DNA of 50,756 nt from JABWBR01 sp036741235 (GTDB taxonomy: Bacteria > Bacteroidota > Bacteroidia > Chitinophagales > Saprospiraceae): positions 1-50,756 of the forward strand of contig DAINSQ010000010.1 of NCBI GenBank assembly GCA_036741235.1. Direction: 5' to 3'. Positions 8,299 to 15,156 of this stretch are shown piece after piece. A program made the position numbers and the translations under genes. Under the pieces are notes generated by a model. That model was not told the origin of the DNA. It saw nothing but the letters and a program-made list of their open reading frames with translations, and made no database searches. How positions within the stretch are numbered: position 1 is the stretch's first letter; the number at the start of each line of letters is the position of its first letter.

Positions 8299-9289
8299 GC
8301 TGATAAGCAAAAATTGCCTCCGCGCAAAGCGCAGCGGTTAATTCCGGCGATCCTGCGCGGAAATTGCGGTCTTTGCTCACAAAATAAATATGGCTTTGCC
8401 ATGTTGCATTTTCAGCGGCTTCAATTATTTCTTCTATCCATTTATTTTTGACTTGCCCTGAATCCAGGTTGAAATAATAATGGACTATCAACATCATCGC
8501 TTTTTTAAAAATATTTTCCGGTTCGGGGAAATAGCCTTTTTGCATTAATTGTAAATAAATATCCCTCGCCGGTTCAAACCCCTTGATGCCATGCCGATAA
8601 GCCCGCGCAACGTGGTAAAAAACGACCAAAGGGTCGGCGTAATATTGCATGGGCATTTGCTCCGGCGCTTCCAATTGATGCAATACCTGCTGGATGCAGG
8701 GCCGGGTTTTCGGCGTTTCTCCCAGATACAGCAAAACGTTGGCGGCGACAGCCGGCTCGAAGTCGTCTTGCGAAAGCATGGGCGATGCCAAAACAACCTG
8801 AATTTGTTGTATGTCTTTTTTTAAAAATAAATATAGTCGGGGAAATTTCAACAGCCGAAAACGCGGCAGCATCCAGGTGAGAAAATATCCGCGTGAATCC
8901 GTATTTTGCAGCAGGTATTTTTTATTGTCGACCGGCCGCCCTGATTGTGCCAATAAAAAAGAACACAAGGCCGTGTCGTCCAGATCGATGGGCACATTAT
9001 GGGTTACGCCCCCGTGGCGCCAAAAACGCCAAAGCCCCGGCCAGGATTGTTGTTCGAGTATAAAATCGCAACCTTTTTTTACTATCGACTGCGCCAAAGG
9101 GTGCGGTATTTTGAGAATAGCGCAAAGCACATTGGCGTGAATAAAAGGCGAAGGGTCGGTGTGAAACCAGCCTTTGTCGCCCAGCGGGTGCTCAGCCGGG
9201 TAGGACTCAAGCGAGCGAAATTCGCCGTTTTCCGCCTGCCGGTCAGCCAAAAATTGCAATATTTGATCCAATAGATTATCTATTTTCAT
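8279..9289 (-). CDS. Alpha-toroid protein of the squalene cyclase/prenyltransferase fold with DxDD motif
   Basis: A 336-aa soluble, largely helical protein. Repeats such as HANVLCAILK, GCDFILEQQSWPGLWRFW and DDTALCSFLLAQSG are typical of terpenoid cyclase/prenyltransferase alpha-alpha toroids. Residues 102-105 are Asp-Leu-Asp-Asp followed by Thr-Ala, matching the DxDD(T/S) motif that carries the proton donor in class II terpene cyclases such as copalyl diphosphate synthases. At 336 aa it is one toroid only, shorter than squalene-hopene cyclase (about 630 aa) and lacking an obvious second barrel, so it may be a minimal cyclase or a non-enzymatic relative; DDT motifs also occur in uncharacterised relatives. 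It lies between two oxygenase genes and near the UbiA-like gene. No signal peptide. Function unproven. Confidence 0.7.
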   Translation of the reverse strand: MKIDNLLDQILQFLADRQAENGEFRSLESYPAEHPLGDKGWFHTDPSPFIHANVLCAILKIPHPLAQSIVKKGCDFILEQQSWPGLWRFWRHGGVTHNVPIDLDDTALCSFLLAQSGRPVDNKKYLLQNTDSRGYFLTWMLPRFRLLKFPRLYLFLKKDIQQIQVVLASPMLSQDDFEPAVAANVLLYLGETPKTRPCIQQVLHQLEAPEQMPMQYYADPLVVFYHVARAYRHGIKGFEPARDIYLQLMQKGYFPEPENIFKKAMMLIVHYYFNLDSGQVKNKWIEEIIEAAENATWQSHIYFVSKDRNFRAGSPELTAALCAEAIFAYQLTTERI

Positions 9290-9380
9290 GATATTGGAAA
9301 ATTTTGCTTACAAAATTGAAGCATACCCGTTCCGGTCTTGGTGTTATTTCATCTCCAAAAACACATAAACCCTGTGGAAC

Positions 9381-9400
9381 TCCGTTTAACTCCGTTTAAC
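9381..9400 (+). repeat. Tandem duplication of a 10-mer in the promoter region
   Basis: TCCGTTTAAC occurs twice back to back. The second copy supplies the TAAC of the adjoining TAACTTTG promoter box, so the duplication places two half-sites upstream of the oxygenase gene. Confidence 0.8.
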
Positions 9401-9404
9401 TTTG
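9397..9404 (+). promoter_or_regulatory. Candidate Bacteroidota -7 promoter element (TAACTTTG)
   Basis: TAACTTTG matches TAnnTTTG and lies 15 nt before the ATG at 9420, implying a very short leader. No clear -33 TTG box is seen in the duplicated decamer upstream. Separate promoter evidence suggests this oxygenase gene is transcribed on its own, against the surrounding minus-strand genes. Confidence 0.45.
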
Positions 9405-9419
9405 TGGTAAAAAATACTC

Positions 9420-10265
9420 ATGGCACAAATTACTAATCCCTCGTTATATAATTTCCAGGTTTTTTCTCCTGCTGAAATGGGGCGTTTTTCTACGGCTATT
9501 GAAGACATTCAAAGCGGGGCTTCCGACGGCATCGTCATCGAAGGACTGCTCAGCCCCGATGAAGCGCAGCAGTTGGCGTCGCGATTCAAGGCGATGACAA
9601 AAACATCGCCGTACGATCAGATATATCACCCCACCTCCTTTGGGCATGTTTTCGGGGCTACACTGATGGAATCCGACCTCGACAGCTATTTCCGGCGTTC
9701 GGCAATGGCCCGCAGCGCCTTCGATGAGCTTTTTCTGCACCGTTTTGAATCGCTGGTCTTCGGCACACTGTCGAGGTTAACCGGGCAATTCAACATCCAC
9801 CTCTCTGTTCACGAGCACAACCAGGTATTTGCGCCCGCGTCCATGCGCATACTGGAGCCGGGCTTCCAGAGCCTGGAAGCGCATATCCACCAGGAATTTC
9901 CGATGTATTTTCCCAGTTACCAGGCTATTAGCAGTCAATTAGACCTGAGCACGGAGTTGAGCTATTATATCGTTTTGCAAAAGCCGGATGCCGGCGGCGA
10001 ACTGGTGTTGTACGACTTGCAATGGCACAATACGCCGCCTCACATGTTGCAAAGCAATGTATTCCTGACGGGCGCCCGCAGCGAGGACCTCGAGCCCTAC
10101 GATCAAATGTTACTCGGCCTCGACGCCGGCGACATGATTCTGTTTCCGGCCAACAGGATATGGCACAAGGTGGCCGCAGTAAGCGGCAAGGAGCGCGAGC
10201 GCATCACTATCGGCGGATTTCTTGCCCGGGCGCGGGATGCAGAGGAGTACAGGCTGTTTATTTAA
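9420..10265 (+). CDS. 2OG-Fe(II) oxygenase superfamily protein (HQE metal site)
   Basis: A 281-aa soluble protein that looks like an Fe(II)/2-oxoglutarate-dependent oxygenase outside the PhyH group. The proximal metal motif is His157-Gln158-Glu159 (HIHQEF), the distal ligand is His249 in ANRIWHKV, and Arg261 in RERITIGGFLAR is the expected 2-oxoglutarate anchor. GGELVLYDLQW (192-202) is the typical strand between the two metal ligands, and DAGDMILFPA (235-244) the strand before the distal His. Such enzymes hydroxylate, desaturate or otherwise oxidise a C-H bond; the substrate is not identifiable. It is divergent from the alpha-toroid gene (130 nt apart), preceded by a TAACTTTG box, and ends in a strong hairpin shared with the convergent PhyH gene. 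Confidence 0.75.
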   Translation: MAQITNPSLYNFQVFSPAEMGRFSTAIEDIQSGASDGIVIEGLLSPDEAQQLASRFKAMTKTSPYDQIYHPTSFGHVFGATLMESDLDSYFRRSAMARSAFDELFLHRFESLVFGTLSRLTGQFNIHLSVHEHNQVFAPASMRILEPGFQSLEAHIHQEFPMYFPSYQAISSQLDLSTELSYYIVLQKPDAGGELVLYDLQWHNTPPHMLQSNVFLTGARSEDLEPYDQMLLGLDAGDMILFPANRIWHKVAAVSGKERERITIGGFLARARDAEEYRLFI

Positions 10266-10293
10266 CCGCTGAACTCCTCAGCGGTTAAATAAA
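10257..10293. terminator. Bidirectional terminator hairpin, perfect 16-bp stem
   Basis: Two perfectly complementary 16-nt arms (10257-10272 and 10278-10293) enclose a 5-nt loop ACTCC. The inner stem is GC-rich (CCGCTGA/TCAGCGG); the outer part is A/T only, giving a U-rich tail on either strand. It overlaps the stop codon of the plus-strand oxygenase gene and lies 14 nt from the end of the convergent PhyH gene, so it can serve both. Confidence 0.85.
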
Positions 10294-10306
10294 ATCTCTA
10301 TCCAAA

Positions 10307-11176
10307 TCAAGCTTTCACCCCACTCCACCTATACCGCAAATTTTTAAAAATATTCCGCCGCTCCGCATCATGCGCGCGTATTTTTTTAATCAATTCTTCA
10401 GCAGGTACCAAGGGATATTCCTGCTCCACAAAACCGATACTTTTGTAATTCGAAGGTCGCGATACATAGTCGTAATTATAGAAAAAATCGCCGTCCACTT
10501 CGAAGCCCTCAATTTTCCCCGAATCTTTGTCGTAATAATAATGAAGAATAGGCGACTCTGCAGGCCGGATACCGATAAAAATAGAAGGCCGGGGTTTATC
10601 CATTTGATTGGGCGTGGTAGAATGCATGGCCGCATGATCAAATACAATGACATCGCCTTTTTTTACGGCCAATACTTTTTTGTATTTGTCAATAATAGCG
10701 TTTAATTCATCGCTGTGGTACGCCGGCGGTATGGTCGGACTGCGGAATATTTTGAAAAATTTATGGCTGCCGCTTAATATACAAAAAGTGCCGTTGGAGG
10801 CGTCAACGTCGAGCAGCGGGCACCAGATGCCGATAGACCGGTATTTATCCTCGTCAACCAGCGACCAGTCCTGGTGATTGGCAAAAACGCCCACCTTCGG
10901 CGGCTTGATCACAAACACGGCTTCCATCCAGGCGGCGCGCTCGAAAAACTGCTCCACTTTAGCCGTAAAATGCCTGCGGATCAACTGCCGCGCCTGGTTT
11001 TGATAATCCGGATTATCGAGTTGCCGGTTGCTGAAAAACATTTGCTCCGCAAATTCAAAATTGTGCAATTGCTCGTAGTCTTTGATTAGCGCTTCAATTT
11101 CCGCTTCATCAAAAAAATTGATCACGACGTAGCCGTCGCGTTCGAGTTTTTCCTGGTATAGTTTGTTTTTTAGCAT
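10307..11176 (-). CDS. Phytanoyl-CoA dioxygenase (PhyH) family oxygenase, intact HQD site
   Basis: A 289-aa PhyH-family Fe(II)/2-oxoglutarate oxygenase. Numbering from the ATG at 11176: proximal metal motif His101-Gln-Asp103 (FANHQDWS), core IGIWCPLLDVDASNGTFCIL then SGSHK, distal His185 in VIVFDHAAMHSTTP, and Arg196 in KPRPSIFIGIR. All catalytic residues are present, so it should hydroxylate its substrate. I chose the ATG at 11176, which forms a TGATG overlap with the stop of the upstream glycosyltransferase; a GTG one codon earlier is possible. Coupling to a glycosyltransferase suggests it oxidises part of the glycan or its lipid carrier. It is a paralogue of the HQN protein at 7420-8298, with the same WCPL.DVD..NGT...GSHK core. 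Confidence 0.88.
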   Translation of the reverse strand: MLKNKLYQEKLERDGYVVINFFDEAEIEALIKDYEQLHNFEFAEQMFFSNRQLDNPDYQNQARQLIRRHFTAKVEQFFERAAWMEAVFVIKPPKVGVFANHQDWSLVDEDKYRSIGIWCPLLDVDASNGTFCILSGSHKFFKIFRSPTIPPAYHSDELNAIIDKYKKVLAVKKGDVIVFDHAAMHSTTPNQMDKPRPSIFIGIRPAESPILHYYYDKDSGKIEGFEVDGDFFYNYDYVSRPSNYKSIGFVEQEYPLVPAEELIKKIRAHDAERRNIFKNLRYRWSGVKA

Positions 11177-12069
11177 CACTTCAACGGTTGTTTGTTTGCG
11201 GCATCTTTCAAGGTATTAAACCGAATGATTTCGCTTAAAAACTCCATCACTTTCGGCTCAAGATACGCATTTACATCCATCTTTTCATCAAGGGGATGCA
11301 CTAATGGAAAATCACAGGCTCGCACAGGCAAATCATTAGTAAAACTCTGATCTGCCGTGGTAAATGAAGCGCCGGCCCCGTAGCCCAGATTGCGGATCAT
11401 ATTGTATTTAGGGATAATTACTTTTCCCTTTTGCTTCCAAATAAGATAATTCCACTGTATATCCCAACTGGTGAGCTTCAAACTGTAGCGCGTCATGATT
11501 GGCTCCCAAAACGGGAAAGTCGCGCCAAAAAGCTTTGCTATTTCGCCTTTTTGCAGCATCCAGTCGTCCATGCGAAAGTCGTAGTATTTCCACGCCCGCC
11601 GCCAGGTGGCCCAGCCCCAGGGCGGCAGGCTAAACCGCGAAAAGCCGTAGGAAGCGTCGATGGGCAATTGGCCGCATAAATTTGCGCCGCCGATGGACAA
11701 AACAGATTCGTTATTTTCGTAATAGTCTAACAATTGCCGGCAATAATCAAAAAAAGAAAAATCGGGCAACGTATCGTCTTCCAGTACGATACACCGGTCG
11801 ACCTGGTCAAACACCCAGTTTAATCCATTCGAAGGACAGCCGGCAACGCCCAGGTTTTTTTCTGCAAATAACGTCCGCAAATCGCAATACCAATTGACGT
11901 TTTGAATTACCGCCCTTGTCAAGCGGCAGCGTACGGCATCCGCTTCGTCTTTGGGGCCGTCGGCGATGATAAATAATTGCCTGGGTTGCAACCTGGCGAC
12001 CGGCTCAAATACTCTGCGCGTTAAATCGGGCCGGTTGTAAACTATCAATGCAACCGGCGTATCAAACAT
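11176..12069 (-). CDS. GT2-like glycosyltransferase (HlpA-like family)
   Basis: A 297-aa cytosolic glycosyltransferase. It opens with TPVALIVYNRPDLTRRVFEP, the usual start of GT2-like proteins often labelled HlpA-like, followed by FIIADGPKDEADAVRC and the acidic DxD-equivalent CIVLEDDTLPDFSFFDYC. SRFSLPPWGWATWRRAWKYY is the acceptor-side motif typical of this group. I chose the ATG at 12069, giving an 8-nt overlap with the upstream methyltransferase; an in-frame TTG at 12093 would add eight residues but is less likely. The stop overlaps the start of the PhyH gene. Position between a methyltransferase and an oxygenase suggests sequential action on one glycan. Donor and linkage are unknown. Confidence 0.82.
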   Translation of the reverse strand: MFDTPVALIVYNRPDLTRRVFEPVARLQPRQLFIIADGPKDEADAVRCRLTRAVIQNVNWYCDLRTLFAEKNLGVAGCPSNGLNWVFDQVDRCIVLEDDTLPDFSFFDYCRQLLDYYENNESVLSIGGANLCGQLPIDASYGFSRFSLPPWGWATWRRAWKYYDFRMDDWMLQKGEIAKLFGATFPFWEPIMTRYSLKLTSWDIQWNYLIWKQKGKVIIPKYNMIRNLGYGAGASFTTADQSFTNDLPVRACDFPLVHPLDEKMDVNAYLEPKVMEFLSEIIRFNTLKDAANKQPLK

Positions 12070-12817
12070 GGCGTTCTTTTTTCCAATAGGCAATGAAATC
12101 GCTGATCATGTGAATGGGTTCGGTAATGCCGTGTTCGCGGCGGTATTGGTCTACGGCGTCTTTGCAATTGAACGAGGGCACGCCGTAGTCGTCAATAATG
12201 ACATAACCGCCCACCGACAATTTGGGATAAGTCAGGGATAAGGCGGCATATGTCGGCTCAAAGAAATCGACATCAATGTGGACCAGGCTTAGTGATGAAA
12301 TGTTGTTTTGGGGTATGGTATCTTCCAAGGCGCCCCTAAGTATGCGCACCTGTTTATCCCACAATCCGGCCCTGCGAAAAAGTCGCTCCACATCGGCGGC
12401 AACCGGAAATGCCGGCGCCAGCATGGTGGAAAAAATGGCCAGCGCAGCCTGGTCTTTTTCGTGTTTGATCTGGTCTTTGACAAAGCCTGAAAAAGTGTCA
12501 GCCAGCCACAATGTTTTATTGAGCCCATTTTGACGATTGAGCGACTGTAAATATAATCCGGAGCCCCCCTTCCAAACCCCTGCCTGGAGTATATCGCCCG
12601 CTACTTTTTCCTGTTTGATTGCAGCAAATATGGCGGGTAATTTTTCATAAAAAATACGCTCGACAAGCGAGTGACAATTATTGCTTTGTATTAATTTTTC
12701 CAGATGCTCCAACGAAAGTATTTTTCCCGGCGGATTGATTAATGACAAGGCTTGCTCCGGGCCGAAAGCAGCCGGCTGCCTGCCAAGCAGCGATAATATG
12801 TTGGAAAGTATTTTCAT
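12062..12817 (-). CDS. TylF/MycF-type O-methyltransferase (macrocin O-methyltransferase family)
   Basis: A 251-aa SAM-dependent, metal-dependent O-methyltransferase. ILQAGVWKGGSGLYLQSL is the SAM-binding glycine-rich segment; LADTFSGF is the family's conserved loop; LVHIDVDFFEPTYAAL and VIIDDYGVPSF hold the Asp residues that bind the divalent metal. Family members methylate sugar hydroxyls (MycF, TylF) or aminocoumarin noviose (NovP), which fits a glycan cluster. Start: the ATG at 12817 (MKILSNILSLLGRQ) is preferred; the frame is open to 12874, but that would read through the intergenic octamer repeat. The start lies 72 nt after the ABC ATPase gene, the gap being filled with short repeats; the end overlaps the next glycosyltransferase by 8 nt. 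Confidence 0.86.
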   Translation of the reverse strand: MKILSNILSLLGRQPAAFGPEQALSLINPPGKILSLEHLEKLIQSNNCHSLVERIFYEKLPAIFAAIKQEKVAGDILQAGVWKGGSGLYLQSLNRQNGLNKTLWLADTFSGFVKDQIKHEKDQAALAIFSTMLAPAFPVAADVERLFRRAGLWDKQVRILRGALEDTIPQNNISSLSLVHIDVDFFEPTYAALSLTYPKLSVGGYVIIDDYGVPSFNCKDAVDQYRREHGITEPIHMISDFIAYWKKERHV

Positions 12818-12837
12818 GAAAAGTATTTTGAGTTCTT

Positions 12838-12912
12838 TGATGTGCTGATTTGCTGATAATTGGCAAACCCACAACCTACAACCTACAACCTACAACCTAC
12901 AACCTACAACCT
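12838..12912. repeat. Short tandem repeats: TTGCTGAT-type octamers and six ACAACCT heptamers
   Basis: Positions 12838-12861 hold TGCTGATT-type octamers that recur at the right end of the window. Positions 12871-12912 are six perfect, contiguous copies of the 7-mer ACAACCT (AGGTTGT on the minus strand). The four copies at 12885-12912 overlap the end of the ABC ATPase gene and encode its last residues and stop. The array fills the 72-nt gap before the methyltransferase gene. Confidence 0.95.
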
Positions 12913-14173
12913 CCAACTCCCAATACAAAGCCGGGGCCAGAGGCGCGGGAGCATTAACCAGTTCGGAAGAGGTATGGTCGAATTCCGTACCCAGTTGAAT
13001 GCCAAAATGCAGCGCTTCGCGCCACGAAAACACGACGGTTTCCCGGTTGCGCAAGGTAAATAAATTGATATAAAAATGCCCCTGGTTTAACCAATTTGCC
13101 GGAATAATGCAGCGGGCAGTATACATGCCGGGCTGTGTTGATTCAAAAAATTGGTGTACCCGGTGCGAACTGCAAGCCATAATTTCATGTCGGAAAATAT
13201 CGCTGATCGTAAAAGCAATATCCAGGTGGTCGTCCGGCATCATTTTTTCAAAGGCAATTTCCAGCGTCAGGTCTTGCTCGGCTAAAAAAGTATTGCCTTG
13301 CGAGGGGGTAATGGAATATAAACGCAAAGACCGGAAGCGAAAAAGTTCGTTGCCAGGGGCAGTAGCCGGATCAGGCCACTGCTTGTCGAGCGATTCGTCC
13401 TTTGCGGCTTCATTTGCAGGTTCCTGTTGCTGGCTTTGCTGCAAATAGTCGAGTAAAATTGATGGTTTTGCGGCGTATTCTTTCACTTTGCCGTTTTCGA
13501 GGTGCAAATAAAAAGTGCATATCTCGAGCAATTCCATGGGGTTATGGCTTACGCAAACAACGGTTGCGCCCGAGCGGGCTATTTCCTGAATTTTAGCGTA
13601 ACATTTTTGCTGAAAAGAAAAATCGCCCACGCCAAGCACTTCGTCGAGCAGGATAATATCCGCTTTCATATGGATCATGAGTGAAAAGGCGAGGCGCAGG
13701 AACATGCCGTCGGAGTAATACTTCACCGGCGTATCGATAAAATCGCCGATGCCGCTAAAATCGACAATTTCATCAAAGCGCTCGCTGATAACTTTATTCG
13801 ACAACCCTACGAGCCTGCCTCGCAGAAAAACATTTTCGCGTCCGCTCAAATCGGGGTGAAATCCGGCGCCGATATCGAGGATGGCCGCCACCGAGCCGAA
13901 TAGCTCGATGCGTCCCGCGCTGGGCTTGGCAATACCGCTTAATAGTCGCAAAAGCGTAGATTTGCCTGAGCCGTTTTTGCCGATGATTCCCAATACTTCG
14001 CCGCGCCGGATATCGAGGTGGATATCTTCGAGGGCCTGAAATTGCTCGGACGGAGGTTGCCGGAATCCCCTCATCAAACTCTCTCTAAAACTCAGCGAGG
14101 GCCTGGTTTTGTAAAAAGCCTTTGACAGGCAGCTGATCCGGATCGCGATGTCTTGCTGGGTCTCCATAACCAT
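12890..14173 (-). CDS. Polysaccharide ABC transporter ATP-binding protein with C-terminal Wzt-like domain
   Basis: A 427-aa ATPase of the Wzt/TagH/KpsT type, partner of the permease encoded just upstream. Walker A GKNGSGKS (65-72), the degenerate signature YSDGM (153-157), Walker B DIILLDE (172-178) and the switch His210 are all present. Residues about 275-427 form an added beta-rich domain like the C-terminal domain of Wzt, which recognises the terminally modified end of the cargo glycan. I chose the ATG at 14173, giving a TGATG overlap with the permease stop; another ATG lies at 14167. The final residues VVGCRL and the stop are encoded by an ACAACCT heptamer array. The carbohydrate-domain type suggests export depends on a chain-end modification, such as methylation by the neighbouring methyltransferases. 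Confidence 0.92.
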   Translation of the reverse strand: MVMETQQDIAIRISCLSKAFYKTRPSLSFRESLMRGFRQPPSEQFQALEDIHLDIRRGEVLGIIGKNGSGKSTLLRLLSGIAKPSAGRIELFGSVAAILDIGAGFHPDLSGRENVFLRGRLVGLSNKVISERFDEIVDFSGIGDFIDTPVKYYSDGMFLRLAFSLMIHMKADIILLDEVLGVGDFSFQQKCYAKIQEIARSGATVVCVSHNPMELLEICTFYLHLENGKVKEYAAKPSILLDYLQQSQQQEPANEAAKDESLDKQWPDPATAPGNELFRFRSLRLYSITPSQGNTFLAEQDLTLEIAFEKMMPDDHLDIAFTISDIFRHEIMACSSHRVHQFFESTQPGMYTARCIIPANWLNQGHFYINLFTLRNRETVVFSWREALHFGIQLGTEFDHTSSELVNAPAPLAPALYWELEVVGCRL

Positions 14174-15006
14174 CAAATATAATCACTAACGCGATCTTCC
14201 GTGTGCCGGAAATACCAAATTCCGGAAATCAGCAACACAATCATGATAGCCAGCCCGTAGGTATATGATAAATTAAAAGGCTGTCCTTCAATGATACTCC
14301 ACCGAAATAATTCAATAGCCGAAGCGGCAGGGTTGCAATAAAGCACGATGGAATAACGCCCGGGGATCAAAGTACCCGGATAAAATACAGGGGTCAGCCA
14401 TATGCCGAAATTGATCAAATGCGGCAAAATGTGTTGCAAATCGCGGTAGCGGATAGTAAGCGCACTCAGCCAGATGCTGACTGACAGCCCCAATAACATT
14501 TGAACGGCGAGCACTGCCGGCAGGGCCAGTAGCCGCCAGCCGGGTGAAACCTCATAAAAAAACATAATAATACCCAGCGCCGCCAGGGCCGCCCCCATAT
14601 CGGCCAAGCCCGACAGTGTTTTGGATAGCGGCACAATCAAATTGGGGAAATATATTTTTTTGATCAATTCAGTGGCATGAATTAGCGAAGCGCCGCCCTG
14701 ATTGACATGAAAACTGAAGTATTGCCAACAAATCAGCCCGGAGAATGCAAAAACAGCGTAAGGATAGCTGACACTTTTTGACAAGTCGATAACCTGTTGA
14801 AAAAAAAAGACAAATATGAGCAAAGTAGCCAGGGGTTGCAGCAGCGACCAGGTCACGCCCAGAGCCGTTTGAGCGTACTTAATCTTCCAATCGCGGTAAG
14901 CCAATACCCCGATAAGCGATCGGTACCTCCACAAGTTGCGGCCGTAGGAAATCCACGAAAGCTTGTCGGTAGAAATAACTTGTGTCGGTATTTGCTGTTT
15001 TTTCAT
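14173..15006 (-). CDS. ABC-2 type polysaccharide export permease (Wzm/TagG-like)
   Basis: A 277-aa inner-membrane permease with about six transmembrane helices. The N-terminal cytosolic part (WRYRSLIGVLAYRDWKIKY) and the following helix-turn (ALGVTWSLLQPLATLLIFVFFF) are hallmarks of the Wzm/TagG/KpsM group; FGIWLTPVFYPGTLIPG and YCNPAASAIELFRW are the conserved periplasmic/re-entrant segments. It pairs with the ATPase that starts within its stop codon, and the two should flip a lipid-linked glycan to the periplasm. ATG at 15006. A 150-nt space without a clear promoter separates it from the upstream DUF2911 gene, so transcription may come through from there. Confidence 0.93.
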   Translation of the reverse strand: MKKQQIPTQVISTDKLSWISYGRNLWRYRSLIGVLAYRDWKIKYAQTALGVTWSLLQPLATLLIFVFFFQQVIDLSKSVSYPYAVFAFSGLICWQYFSFHVNQGGASLIHATELIKKIYFPNLIVPLSKTLSGLADMGAALAALGIIMFFYEVSPGWRLLALPAVLAVQMLLGLSVSIWLSALTIRYRDLQHILPHLINFGIWLTPVFYPGTLIPGRYSIVLYCNPAASAIELFRWSIIEGQPFNLSYTYGLAIMIVLLISGIWYFRHTEDRVSDYI

Positions 15007-15077
15007 GGATTCATGCCATTATGTTGTCGCCAGGTATTGTGCATAACCAGGGCCCAGGCAGAAATGCTGCCCAAAGC

Positions 15078-15120
15078 GGGGCGCAAATTCAGAGACATAA
15101 TACCCGGAACATTGCGCCCC
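15078..15120. other. Inverted repeat in the intergenic space (GGGGCGCAA / TTGCGCCCC)
   Basis: Perfect 9-nt arms at 15078-15086 and 15112-15120 flank a 25-nt loop between the DUF2911 gene and the ABC permease gene. There is no T-tract after it, so a terminator is doubtful; an operator or a transcript-stability structure is equally possible. Confidence 0.4.
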
Positions 15121-15156
15121 TTGCACTTCTGATTTATCGCACTTAAAACCAGTAGA

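Noticed and set aside
12818..12874. N-terminal extension of the TylF-type methyltransferase
   Set aside because: It would be translated from the intergenic octamer repeats; the ATG at 12817 is a better start.
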